Below are positions 1-7,753 of a DNA stretch of 26,457 bases, one piece after another (the first letter of the stretch is position 1; every line of letters starts with the position of its first letter). The stretch is from DASVXQ01 sp046727955. Lineage in GTDB: Bacteria; Actinomycetota; CALGFH01. A model generated the notes under the pieces. It saw nothing but the letters and a program-made list of their open reading frames with translations, had not been told where the DNA came from and searched no databases. The DNA is taken from the NCBI GenBank assembly GCA_046727955.1, contig JBKPDO010000054.1, positions 1 through 26,457 of the forward strand. The letters run 5' to 3'. A program made the translations under genes and the position numbers.

Positions 1-75
1 GGGGATCAGCGGGGCCAGCAGCGCCCACTCTTGATCGGTCAGGTCGGTTGGGTAGCGGCGACGCGGGGCAGGCAC
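1..75 (-). CDS. IS5-family transposase, N-terminal fragment (runs off the window)
   Basis: The GTG start at 75 gives MPAPRRRYPTDLTDQEWALL and continues off the left edge, so only 25 codons are visible. The segment YPTDLTDQEWALLAPLIP is the typical N-terminus of IS5-family DDE transposases (the DUF4096-like region that precedes the catalytic domain). A good Shine-Dalgarno sequence (AAGGAG) lies a few bases upstream of the GTG. The family assignment is confident from this motif. Whether the transposase is intact cannot be judged because the DDE residues lie outside the window. Confidence 0.8.
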   Translation of the reverse strand, partial: MPAPRRRYPTDLTDQEWALLAPLIP

Positions 76-138
76 CCTGACGCTCCTTACAGGCCGAGGA
101 ACACAACACCCCAGCCTACCCTCTTTTCAGACACCCTC
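1..138 (-). mobile_element. Right or left end of an IS5-family insertion sequence
   Basis: Read on the minus strand, the element starts at 138 with GAGGGTGTCTGAAAAGAG, which has the form of an IS5-family terminal inverted repeat (compare GAGGATGTCTGAAAA-type ends). A 62-bp leader and the transposase start follow. The next bases outward (139-140) are TA on the minus strand, a plausible target dinucleotide. The opposite end is outside the window, so neither the second inverted repeat nor the duplication can be confirmed. Confidence 0.6.
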
Positions 139-2516
139 TAGCTCCCTTCGCCCCACCGGGCGCGGGCGATCTCCCAGCGGTAAAGGTCGGCGTGGCGGAA
201 GGGCAGCCTGCCGTGCCCCGCGGCGACGCCCTGGTCGGCCTGCAGCGCCCGCTGGAAGGTCTCCCTGGTCGCGTTCCAGTCCTCCAGCTTCTTGTATCCG
301 TCGGCGAGGTCCCACAGGGTGGTCGCGTCCGGGGACGGGCCGATAGCATCGCCGTAGGCCTGCAAGGCCTGCCGGCTCCGGTCCCACTCGCCGAGACGCT
401 GCAGGGGTCCCACCACCTCCCAGAGCAGCTTGGGGTCGTCCGACGTCAGGGCGGCCTCATAGGCCTAGACCTCCTGCTCCCGGAGAGGGTATCCGGGTGC
501 CGCCAGCTCGCCCGGATCGTCGTCATCGGGGTGCAGCCGCTTCGCGATGCGGACCAGCGCGTCCCGGTCACGTGCCCGCAGCGCCCGCTTGCGCGCTGCC
601 AGGGCCGACCCATCCAGGCCATCCCAGCGACGGGACTCGAGGTCGCGTCGCTTCTCGGCGGCTGCCTGCTCCTTTTCGTGCTCGATGGCGTCGGCGGTCT
701 CCTGCAGCAACTGCGCCAAGGTTCGCCGGTCGCCGATCTCCTGGCGGAATTCATCCAGCTGGTCGCCCACCCACCGGTAGAGCGCGGGCGAGCAGCGGAG
801 CCGGCCGCCGTCCAGGACGCGCAGCAGGGATCTCCGGCGGTACTGCCGGTCGAGGGTAGAGTACCGGACCTTCAGCTGGGCGGCCTTCCCTCTCGCGACC
901 GTGATGAGGCCGTCGCTCAGCCCGGACAGGGCCCAGTATCCCGTCGGGTCGTCGTCCAACCGGGACTGCAGGGTGCACGCCAGGATCTGGTTGTACCTGT
1001 CGATCCTCCGCTGGTAACGCAGCTCGGCGTTCCCCAGCCGCCGCAGGCGGGCCAGGTACGGCGAGAGCAGGACCCCGAGCCCGAGCCGCTCGCCGGAGGG
1101 GCCGACGAGCGGGGTTCCGTTGGCCCGCAGCTCGCGGAGGGGCACCCGCAGGTCGACCATCACGTCCTGCAGCCGCTGGTCCACCTGCTGGCGGAAGTGC
1201 TGCAGGATGTTGAAGTTGTCCTGCCAGAAGTGCTCCTCGATGTGTGCGAAGATCCTGTCGGACGGGGACCACCGGCTCCCCGGGGACAGGAGCGCCCAGC
1301 CCCAGTCGTAGAGGGCTTTCACGTGGACGTTGTCGAACTCGCGCTCCCAGCGCCACTCGCGACCGAGGCGCCACCTGCGCCACGTCATGGCTTTGCTCAT
1401 GAGGACCTTCTCCGGCGTCAGGCGACGGCCCAGCCGTCCGCGCCAGAGCCACTGGTGCGGGACGGGCTCCCGCAGGACGTCCTGCGCCAGCTGCTTGTCC
1501 TGTCTCGCCCCGTGGAGGAGGTCCCTGCGCCCGCTCGCCAGCTCGGTGGCATCCTGCCGCAGCTTCTCCGCCTCGGTGGTTTTCGAGCGCGCCTCCTTCG
1601 GCTTCTCGTACGGCGTCAGCTGGTTGGGCAGCGCCTCCGTCTGGGACGGCTCGAAGACGATGGACTCGCGTTCCTCGTCGGTGGCCGCCTGGACCGCGGT
1701 GAAGGACCTGCGCAGCGACTCCACCCGCTCGCGGCGCTTCTTGTCGGCCTCACGCTGCTTCCCCACGGTCTGCCGTGCCAGCTTCCACATGATGGCGAGC
1801 TTGGCCTCGAACCAGTCCGGCTCGATCCGGTACAGCTCCTCGGCGTCGCGCTCGGCCTCGCGAGGGTCCTCCGCCTTGTTGAGCAGGAAGAGGTTGTGCC
1901 GGGGGATGGCATAGGACCGGTCCAGCTCAGCCGACCGGAGGCAGGCCTCGCGCGCCCACTCGAGGTACCGCCGGTCGTACGATCGCTTGTAGTAGTTGTA
2001 GCAGGCCTCCCCATAGTCGTTGGTGACGAAGGCGAGCACCGAGTCGCGGACGCGTTCGGGGACGTCCGGGGTGTCCGCGGAGTTGCCGTGGAACCGTTCC
2101 GCCTCCTGCTTGTAGCACTCGAACCGTTGCAGGATCGGGAGGTCGATCCGTAGGAAGAGGTACTCGGACAGCGAGGACCAGCTGTCGGTGTAGCTCTGCG
2201 CCGTCGACTGGGCCATGTGGGCGGTGAGCGCGCTCGTGAAGTACGTGTACGCCTGGTTGAAATCGCCGGTCTCCGCCGCGACCCGGGCCAGGCCGTAGTC
2301 GATGTCGGCCACGTAGGTCTCGCGCTTGATCTCCTTGTAGTCACGGCCCCGTTCGAAGTACTCGCGGGCCTGGTCGAGCCGCTTCGCCTTCTCTTTGTCC
2401 TTGGCAAGGAGCCACTGCATGTAGCCGAGGTTTCCCCAGGTGACGATGTTGCCCGGGTTTAACGTCAGGACCCGCTCGTACTCGTCGACGATGGTCTGGG
2501 CGACGTCGGTCTCCAA
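138..2516 (-). pseudogene. TPR-repeat protein gene interrupted by an in-frame amber codon
   Basis: A single minus-strand frame runs from a TTG at 2516 to a TAG at 138-140, interrupted only by a TAG at 465-467. Before the amber codon there are 683 residues with TPR-like helix pairs near the N-terminus (YERVLTLNPGNIVTWGNLGY, then GDFNQAYTYFTSAL) and a long Arg/Glu-rich helical middle. After it the same frame resumes with AYEAALTSDDPKLLWEVVG, and two further TPR-like units follow (ATTLWDLADGYKKLEDWNAT). The amber fits a CAG-to-TAG change inside a repeat. The 3' end abuts the insertion sequence and the final TAG uses the first base of its terminal repeat, so the original C-terminus may be lost. 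The 5' end is also uncertain: IAFEGEKLWRTNPGLETD is open in frame upstream of the TTG, but no better start exists before a TGA. Function unknown; TPR proteins usually mediate protein contacts. Confidence 0.7.
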
Positions 2517-2640
2517 CCCCGGGTTGGTCCGCCAGAGCTTCTCGCCCTCGAACGCGATGCACGGCGCCCGTCTGCTTCACCGGCGGACTGAAGCTCGGCA
2601 CCGCCAATCGCCGCTGCGGAGCGATGGTCCTCGCTCCTGA

Positions 2641-2705
2641 GCCCCGACCCCGGGCCCCGACCCCGGGCCCCGACCCGGGCCGTGGGGTCGGGCCCCGGAC
2701 CCGGG
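2641..2705. repeat. GC-only low-complexity tandem repeat
   Basis: About three copies of a 13-bp unit GCCCCGACCCCGG start at 2641, 2654 and 2667. They are followed by an inverted GGGGTCGGGCCCCGG segment, so the stretch can also fold on itself. The gap 2517-2799 between the TPR gene and the toxin gene contains this repeat and no convincing gene. Confidence 0.7.
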
Positions 2706-2799
2706 CCGATCCGGGGGCTCGGTCTAGGGCTCGACCCGGCCTGGACTCTGCTGGCATGGTCAAGGGCGTAGCGGGAACACACGCGCCGCCCCGCTGGGG

Positions 2800-3051
2800 C
2801 TACAGCCAGGTGAGGTCGAGCAGGACCACGACCTTGTCGTCCTCCAGCACCCAGTAGCTGAGGAAGCCGCGACCGCTGGCGAACACAGCGACGTGCGCGT
2901 CGTTGACGGCCCGTGCGTGGAAGGCAGCGCTTGCCGTGGTTGGATCGACCCGGAGCACCGCCACGATGCCTGCCACGTAACCCTGGAGCTGAGGCGGGGC
3001 GCCACCGAGCTGCTCGCGGACCGCCCGCGCTGCGACGACCCTATAAGCCAA
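2800..3051 (-). CDS. RelE/ParE-like toxin of a type II toxin-antitoxin pair
   Basis: The chosen TTG start at 3051 gives 83 residues beginning LAYRVVAARAVREQLGGAPP and ending YWVLEDDKVVVLLDLTWL. This has the RelE/ParE layout: an N-terminal YRV strand, a helix with regularly spaced basic residues (ARAVREQL), a central helix ending in VLRVDP, and C-terminal beta strands with a DDKVVVLL pattern. RelE-family toxins act as mRNA interferases and ParE-family ones poison gyrase; the sequence does not say which applies. The gene overlaps the stop of the small upstream gene by 11 bp, a strong sign of translational coupling and the usual antitoxin-first order. A longer reading from 3135 would overlap most of that gene and is less likely. 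Family placement is by overall pattern, not a diagnostic catalytic residue. Confidence 0.6.
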   Translation of the reverse strand: MAYRVVAARAVREQLGGAPPQLQGYVAGIVAVLRVDPTTASAAFHARAVNDAHVAVFASGRGFLSYWVLEDDKVVVLLDLTWL

Positions 3052-3184
3052 GCTCGAGCGCGATCTCGTCCCAGGGCACGAAAGCCGACTCGCCACCCTG
3101 ACGCACCCGCTCGACCAGCGCATGCCACTCGGCAAGCTGCTCCGGTGGTGGGGCGAGGCTGTGGCCCGCGGCAGACTCAGTCAT
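3041..3184 (-). CDS. Small antitoxin-like protein (47 aa)
   Basis: The ATG at 3184 gives a 47-residue acidic protein: MTESAAGHSLAPPPEQLAEW, then HALVERVRQGGESAFVPWDE, then IALELGL. The ending (aromatic-P-W-D/E-E-I followed by a short hydrophobic tail) resembles the C-terminus of small antitoxins partnered with RelE/ParE toxins, where this segment wraps the toxin. No complete DNA-binding fold is evident, so the N-terminal helix may serve dimerisation or the protein may be a shortened antitoxin. It is too short for standard ORF lists. It precedes and overlaps the toxin gene by 11 bp, so the two are probably one transcript. The spacer between this gene and the downstream carbonic anhydrase stop is about 55 bp. 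Confidence 0.6.
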   Translation of the reverse strand: MTESAAGHSLAPPPEQLAEWHALVERVRQGGESAFVPWDEIALELGL

Positions 3185-3240
3185 GCGCGGCAGCGTAGCG
3201 GACCCCGGCTGGCCGTGTCACATCGCCGGACCACATCTGC

Positions 3241-3735
3241 TCAGTCGGCCACCTCGCGCAGCTTGCCGCTGCCGACGTCGTAGACGAAGCCGCGCACGGA
3301 GGTCTTGTCGGGGATGAACGGACTCGCCTTGATGCGGGCGATCGACTGGCGCACGTCCTTGTCGAGATCGGGGAACGCCTCCAGCGCGAAGGGCGGCCGC
3401 AGCCCGGTGTCGGCCTCGATCGCGGCCTTCAGGTCGTCGTCGTGGAATGTGAGCATGCCGCAGTCACTGTGGTGGATGAGCACGATCTCGCGGGTGCCGA
3501 GCAACCGCTGCGAGATGAGCAGGGAGCGGATCACGTCGTCGGTGACGACACCGCCGGCGTTGCGGATCACGTGCGCGTCGCCCTCGTGGAGCCCGAGCAT
3601 GCCGTAGGGGTTGAGGCGCGCGTCCATGCAGGCTACTACCGCGACCTTCCTGGCGGGCGGCATGGGCAGGTCGCCGCTGGAAAACGAGCGGACGTAGGAG
3701 TCGTTGCTCTGGAGCAGCTCGTCGGTGACGGACAT
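3241..3735 (-). CDS. Beta-carbonic anhydrase
   Basis: A 164-residue protein predicted to interconvert CO2 and bicarbonate in the cytoplasm. The zinc ligands of the beta class are visible: Cys36 in VACMDAR (with the Asp38-Arg40 dyad) and His89 and Cys92 in IHHSDCGM. RNAGGVVTDDVIRSL is the conserved segment between them. Size and pattern match the short mycobacterial type (like Rv1284) rather than the longer plant-type enzymes. The start is placed at the ATG at 3735, preceded by GGAGGTCC at good spacing; the open frame upstream to 4026 reads as low-complexity Arg/Pro and is not coding. It is monocistronic as seen, with a long G-rich leader region upstream. Confidence 0.93.
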   Translation of the reverse strand: MSVTDELLQSNDSYVRSFSSGDLPMPPARKVAVVACMDARLNPYGMLGLHEGDAHVIRNAGGVVTDDVIRSLLISQRLLGTREIVLIHHSDCGMLTFHDDDLKAAIEADTGLRPPFALEAFPDLDKDVRQSIARIKASPFIPDKTSVRGFVYDVGSGKLREVAD

Positions 3736-4195
3736 CGGACCTCCAAGATGCGTGGTATGGATGTGGACCGGAGGGCGGTGGCTCCGGGCGTGGCCGGGTG
3801 GGCTCTGAGCATCGGCCTGGGACTGGTGGTGGTCCGGGCGTGGGCCTGGGGCTGGTGGTCTGGGCGTGGACCTGGGGGTCTGGCTTCCTCCGTGCGGGCC
3901 CGGGCGGATGCGGCGAGTCAGCTCGCGGCGTGGAGCGCCCGGGCCGGGGGACAGCCGCAGGTCACCACGCGCCCGTAGTCGAGGGCACGGTTGCGGACCA
4001 GTGCGACGCCCATCATGGCAGGCCAAGCCTCCCGCCGGACGGCGAACTGGTCAACCCCCGTTTCCCATGGGAACCCACGCCCTTGGATTCGGCCTCGAGG
4101 TCGTTTCCTTCGCCTCATGAGCACAGAGGCGCCGAGCAGACGGTCTGATACCGCTTGCCTTGATGACCTACCGGCGCTGATCGCGGCCCGGGTCG
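3736..4195. other. Non-coding gap with G-rich imperfect repeats and a 12-bp palindrome
   Basis: No gene is seen. Positions 3814-3842 and 3843-3869 are imperfect copies of a GGCCTGGGRCTGGTGGT unit, followed by a partial third copy. A perfect palindrome TTCCCATGGGAA lies at 4062-4073, between the exported protein's stop and the carbonic anhydrase start, where a promoter or operator could sit. The long open frames here are shadows of GC-rich DNA. Confidence 0.5.
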
Positions 4196-5056
4196 TTACG
4201 CCGACACGTCGGTGACCTCGCTGTCTGGAGGCTCCGTGACGTGGACCTCGACACCGAAGTCGTAAAACTCGTAGGTGACAGCGACAGTCAGCGGCATCCC
4301 GGTCTGGTTGGCTGCGGTGGTCGTGCCGATGTCGATCTCGTAGCTCAGCTTCCGCACGCGGCCCGCGTCGTCGACCCACGCATCCGCGGGAAACGAGCCC
4401 GAGCCGAGGAGCTGGCGGTAGTACGCACGGCTGGCGGCAGGCGCCCTGCGCGCCAGCTTCTGGCTGTCGACCGCGATGTGATAGTGAGTGGTGGGGATGT
4501 GGCGAATCGTCTCGCGCCCGACCTCGGTCACCTTGCCGATGCCGAGCAGCAGCTCGAGCGCCTGGGAGGAGTCGTCGATCGAGGGGCTGGCCGCGAGGCT
4601 CGAGCCGCCGGGCGCTGCGCTGGTGCCGCCGCGCGCCCCGGGCGGGCCGATCCTGATCCAGGGCTTGCCACCAGTTCTCTCCCACGGCGGGGGCTTCTCA
4701 TAGACCACGCCATTGACCATGACGACTGTGGCATAGACCACAGGCGGCTCGCCGACGCCCGGCAGCTCGAGCTCCAGTGTCCCGCTCCGGTGCTCGAAGT
4801 CGAAGACGCCGGCACCGCGCAAGGTGGTCGTCTGGCCCCCGCCAGTCACCTGGATCACGACCGAGGTCCGAGCTGAGCGTGAGGCGATCGTCCTGTCAGG
4901 GGCGGCGGCGAGCAGTTCGTCCACGCCCTGCTGGGCGCCGGCGGTGGGTCGGGCGCCGGCACGCGGCGCATCGGGGCTCGAGGTGCTCTGGCTCGTGGAG
5001 CCCACCAAGGCAAGAGCGGCGGTGGCGAGCACCGCGATCCCGTAACGTGGTCGCAT
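4196..5056 (-). CDS. LppX/LprAFG-like exported protein
   Basis: A 286-residue protein with an N-terminal export signal (MRPRYGIAVLATAALALVGS) followed by an Ala/Ser/Pro-rich spacer and a beta-rich domain. The later body has the pattern of the LppX/LprAFG family (a half-barrel that binds lipids outside the membrane): DFEHRSGTLELELPG, VVMVNGVVYEKPPPW, TTHYHIAVD, DAWVDDAGRVRKLSYEID and a closing YEFYDFG. Relatives are usually lipoproteins with a lipobox Cys, but here the position after the hydrophobic core reads LVGSTSQ with no Cys, so the protein is predicted secreted or signal-anchored instead. The insert GARGGTSAAPGG in the middle is low-complexity. The ATG start at 5056 fits the signal peptide. 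No neighbour appears co-transcribed. Confidence 0.7.
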   Translation of the reverse strand: MRPRYGIAVLATAALALVGSTSQSTSSPDAPRAGARPTAGAQQGVDELLAAAPDRTIASRSARTSVVIQVTGGGQTTTLRGAGVFDFEHRSGTLELELPGVGEPPVVYATVVMVNGVVYEKPPPWERTGGKPWIRIGPPGARGGTSAAPGGSSLAASPSIDDSSQALELLLGIGKVTEVGRETIRHIPTTHYHIAVDSQKLARRAPAASRAYYRQLLGSGSFPADAWVDDAGRVRKLSYEIDIGTTTAANQTGMPLTVAVTYEFYDFGVEVHVTEPPDSEVTDVSA

Positions 5057-5160
5057 GCCTCTCCCTCTTCCGCTGGTCGCGGCGGCCCGTCAGGCGGGGA
5101 TCCTACCCATCAGGCGGGGATACTAACTGAAATGTGGAGTTTCGTACCGCCAGTGGCGAT

Positions 5161-7497
5161 CTACCGGCCCTGGGCTGGGCCCGTGTAGAGCCTGGGGTCG
5201 AGCAGGCAGAGGTCGGCGCGGCCGGCGGCGAGCACGGTGCTGACCTCGTCGGCGGTGGTGAGGTTGCCGGCCGCGATGGTCGCCACGCCCGCCTCGTTGC
5301 GCACGCGGTCGCTCGCCGGCACCAGGTAGAGCCGCCCGTAGTCGGGCCGGTCCCATGGCACCGTCCAGCCGGCGGCCACCTCGACCAGATCGCAGCCGTG
5401 CTCGAGGAGGGCGCGGGCGGTGGCGACCGCGTCGTCGAGGCCGAGGCCGCCCGGCGCCCAGTCGGTCGCCTGGAGCGTGACCGCGACCGGCCGGTCGCCG
5501 GGCCAGGTCTCGCGCACCGCGTCCAGGACCTCGAGGGGGAAGCGCAGCCGCTGCTCCGGCGCGCCGCCGTAATCGTCCTCGCGGCGGTTGCTGAGCGGCG
5601 ACAAGAAGCTGCCGAGCAGGTAGCCGTGCGCCATGTCCAGGGTGACAAGGTCGAAGCCCGCGCCGACGGCGCGCGCCGCGGCCGAGCGGAAGGCCTCGCG
5701 CATCGCGTCCATGTCCGTGCGTGACATCGCCCGTGGCAGCGGGCTGCGCGGGCTGTAGGCGAGCGCCGATGGCGCCAGCAGCGGCCAGCCGCCCTGCTTC
5801 AGCGGCCGGTCGACGCCGCCGCGGCGGGGACGGGTGGCGCCGCGGCGGCCGGCGTGGGCGAGGCGGACGCCGAGCAGGGCGCCGCCGAGCGGCCGGGCGT
5901 GCTCGAGGATCCCGTGCCAGGCCTCGGCGTGCCGGTCGCGGTACAGTCCGGGCGTCCCGGGGGTGATGCGGCCCTCGGGCGAGACCGCGACGGCTTCGGT
6001 CAGGACCAGACCGGCGCCGGCGGCCGCCGCCTGCGCCAGCGCCTGCTCGTGCGCCTGGCCGGGGAGGCCGTCGTCGGCGGCGTCCTCCCCGGCGGGCGAG
6101 AGCACTACGCGGTTCACCAGCCGCAGTGAGCGCAAGCTCAGCGGGGCGAACAGCGGCGGTGGCGCGAGCAGCGGCGCCGGCACCGTCGGCGGCGCCGTGG
6201 TGGCCCGGGTGCCCCCGCCCGAGGTGCCCCCGCCCGAGGCGCCCCCGCCCGAGGCGCCCCCGCCCGAGGCGCCCCCGCCCGAGGCGTCACCGCCCGAGGC
6301 GTCACCGCCCGAGGCGTCACCGCCCGAGGCGTCACCGCCCGGGTCCCCACCCCGGGCAGTCGCGGCCTGGCTGGCGAACCAGCGGTCCACCGCCGCCACG
6401 AAGCGCGGGTCACGCCTCTCCAGCTCCAGGTGGGTGATGCGCCCGCTGCGAGTGAGCAGGTTGAAGGCGAACTGGATCGGCTCGAAGCCGGCGTAGCGGG
6501 AGACGCTCTCGAAATAGGTGGCACTTTCGCGCGCCGCTTCCTGGAACCGTTCCACCACCGGCTGGCGCTCCAGCTCGTAGTGCGTGAGGGCCGCCTCCAG
6601 GTCGGCGGGGTGGCGCAGGAACGCGTTCGCCAGCGAGACCGCGTCCTCCATCGCCAGCTTGGTGCCCGAGCCGATGGTGAAATGGGCGGTGTGGGCGGCG
6701 TCGCCGAGCAGCACCACGTTGCCGTGATGCCAGCTGCGGTTGCGCAGCGTCACGAAGCTGAACCAGATCGACCGGTTCGACAGCAGCTTGTGGTCGCCAA
6801 GCTCGGGCCGGAACAGCTCCTCGCAGAAATGCAGGCTCTCCTCCTCGGCCATGCGGTCCAGGCCCGCGCGCCACCAGGTCCTCTCATGGCACTCGACGAT
6901 GAACGTGCTGGTGTGCGCGTCGAAGGGGTAGGCGTGGACCTGGAACAGGCCGTGCTCGGTATCGCGGAAGACGAAGGTGAAGGCGTCGACCGCGAGGTCC
7001 GCGCCAAACCAGGCGTACTTGGTGGTGTGCAGGTCGTAGCTGGGCTCGAAGCGGTCCTCGAGCAGCCTGCGGGCCAGCGAGTTGACCCCGTCGGCGGCGA
7101 CCACCAGGTCGTCGCCCCGGAACGGCTCGAGGTCGGCGACCTCACGCTCGAACTCGAGCCGCACGCCCAGCGCACGGCAGCGCCGCTGCAGGATCTCGAG
7201 GAGAGCCTTGCGGGCGATGCCGGAGAAGACGTGGCCGCGCGAGCGGATGGTCTCGCCGCGGTAGCGCACGTCGATCGCGTTCCACTTGGCGAAGGTGTCG
7301 GTTATCTCCGTGTAAGTGGGGTGATCTGCGTCACGCAGCGCGCCGAGCGTCTCCTCTGAGAACACCACGCCCCAGCCGAAGGTGGCGTCGGGCGGGTTGC
7401 GCTCGATCACGCGGACCTGGTGGCGCGGGTCCGCCTTCTTCATCAGCAGGGCGAAGTAGAGGCCAGCGGGGCCACCCCCGAGGATCCCGATCCTCAC
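5161..7497 (-). CDS. Bifunctional salicylyl-CoA 5-hydroxylase / OYE-family oxidoreductase
   Basis: A 778-residue, two-domain protein. Residues 1-375 are an FAD aromatic monooxygenase: GGGPAGLY at 7-14, ADGVNS near 135 and GDAAHTAHF near 265, the last two being FAD motifs of the para-hydroxybenzoate hydroxylase fold. Residues about 448-778 form an old-yellow-enzyme (NADH:flavin oxidoreductase) barrel with GYLLGSFLSPLSNRREDDYG. The same order is known from SdgC-type salicylyl-CoA 5-hydroxylases, which convert salicylyl-CoA to gentisyl-CoA. The two halves are joined by a linker (about 378-430) of repeated GGDAS, then GGGAS pentads. The GTG at 7497 gives the canonical N-terminal MRIGILGGGPAG. It is the last gene of the minus-strand block, and a MITE-like element separates it from the LLM gene. 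No CoA ligase or gentisate dioxygenase is visible in the window. Confidence 0.88.
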   Translation of the reverse strand: MRIGILGGGPAGLYFALLMKKADPRHQVRVIERNPPDATFGWGVVFSEETLGALRDADHPTYTEITDTFAKWNAIDVRYRGETIRSRGHVFSGIARKALLEILQRRCRALGVRLEFEREVADLEPFRGDDLVVAADGVNSLARRLLEDRFEPSYDLHTTKYAWFGADLAVDAFTFVFRDTEHGLFQVHAYPFDAHTSTFIVECHERTWWRAGLDRMAEEESLHFCEELFRPELGDHKLLSNRSIWFSFVTLRNRSWHHGNVVLLGDAAHTAHFTIGSGTKLAMEDAVSLANAFLRHPADLEAALTHYELERQPVVERFQEAARESATYFESVSRYAGFEPIQFAFNLLTRSGRITHLELERRDPRFVAAVDRWFASQAATARGGDPGGDASGGDASGGDASGGDASGGGASGGGASGGGASGGGTSGGGTRATTAPPTVPAPLLAPPPLFAPLSLRSLRLVNRVVLSPAGEDAADDGLPGQAHEQALAQAAAAGAGLVLTEAVAVSPEGRITPGTPGLYRDRHAEAWHGILEHARPLGGALLGVRLAHAGRRGATRPRRGGVDRPLKQGGWPLLAPSALAYSPRSPLPRAMSRTDMDAMREAFRSAAARAVGAGFDLVTLDMAHGYLLGSFLSPLSNRREDDYGGAPEQRLRFPLEVLDAVRETWPGDRPVAVTLQATDWAPGGLGLDDAVATARALLEHGCDLVEVAAGWTVPWDRPDYGRLYLVPASDRVRNEAGVATIAAGNLTTADEVSTVLAAGRADLCLLDPRLYTGPAQGR
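6220..6346. repeat. 15-bp tandem repeat encoding the inter-domain linker
   Basis: Eight or more copies of a 15-bp unit occur in two sub-types, GCCCCCGCCCGAGGC and GTCACCGCCCGAGGC. Each encodes one GGGAS or GGDAS pentad on the minus strand. Because the sub-types are grouped, the array probably grew by local duplication within the gene, and copy number may vary between strains. Confidence 0.9.
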
Positions 7498-7529
7498 AGC
7501 GTCCTCACCGCGATCCCCGGAGACTCACT

Positions 7530-7649
7530 GAGGGTGTCCGTGATGCTCTGCACATGGGCCCCATGGAGCTACCGGCCGAAGCAGACCAGCACGTCGGCGG
7601 CTCGCTGAAACCCCACGTGTCCGGCGCAGGGAGCATCACGGACACCCTC
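7530..7649. mobile_element. 120-bp MITE-like element with 19-bp terminal inverted repeats
   Basis: The ends read GAGGGTGTCCGTGATGCTC (7530-7548) and its exact reverse complement (7631-7649). Both sides are flanked by ACT (7527-7529 and 7650-7652), a 3-bp direct repeat of the kind left by some IS5-family subgroups. The GAGGGTGTC tip resembles the IS5-type end at 138, although the rest differs. The interior is too short for a transposase, though it is open on the plus strand (MELPAEADQHVGG...). It is best explained as a non-autonomous derivative of an insertion sequence. Confidence 0.65.
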
Positions 7650-7653
7650 ACTT

Positions 7654-7753
7654 AGAGCGCCGGCCACGTACCCGCGGCCACGGTGCGCGCCATGACCGCT
7701 CACCTGTCACCGCAGGTCCTATTGGCGCGGCACCGGTACATGGCCGGCGCTCT
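7654..7753. repeat. 100-bp imperfect palindrome abutting the MITE-like element
   Basis: AGAGCGCCGGCCACGTACC (7654-7672) is matched at 18 of 19 positions by the reverse complement of 7735-7753. Further inside, GGTGCGCGCC and GGCGCGGCACC continue the symmetry. The right arm includes two bases of the stop codon of the LLM gene. It could be a second mobile-element remnant or a long 3' hairpin of the LLM transcript. Confidence 0.6.

Noticed and set aside
192..2153. Long plus-strand open frame of 653 codons
   Set aside because: It is the antisense shadow of the TPR gene: Val/Leu/Pro/Arg-rich composition, no domain, no ribosome-binding site.
3918..4685. 255-codon minus-strand open frame over the exported-protein gene
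   Set aside because: It is a shifted-frame shadow of the LppX-like gene, rich in Arg and without motifs.
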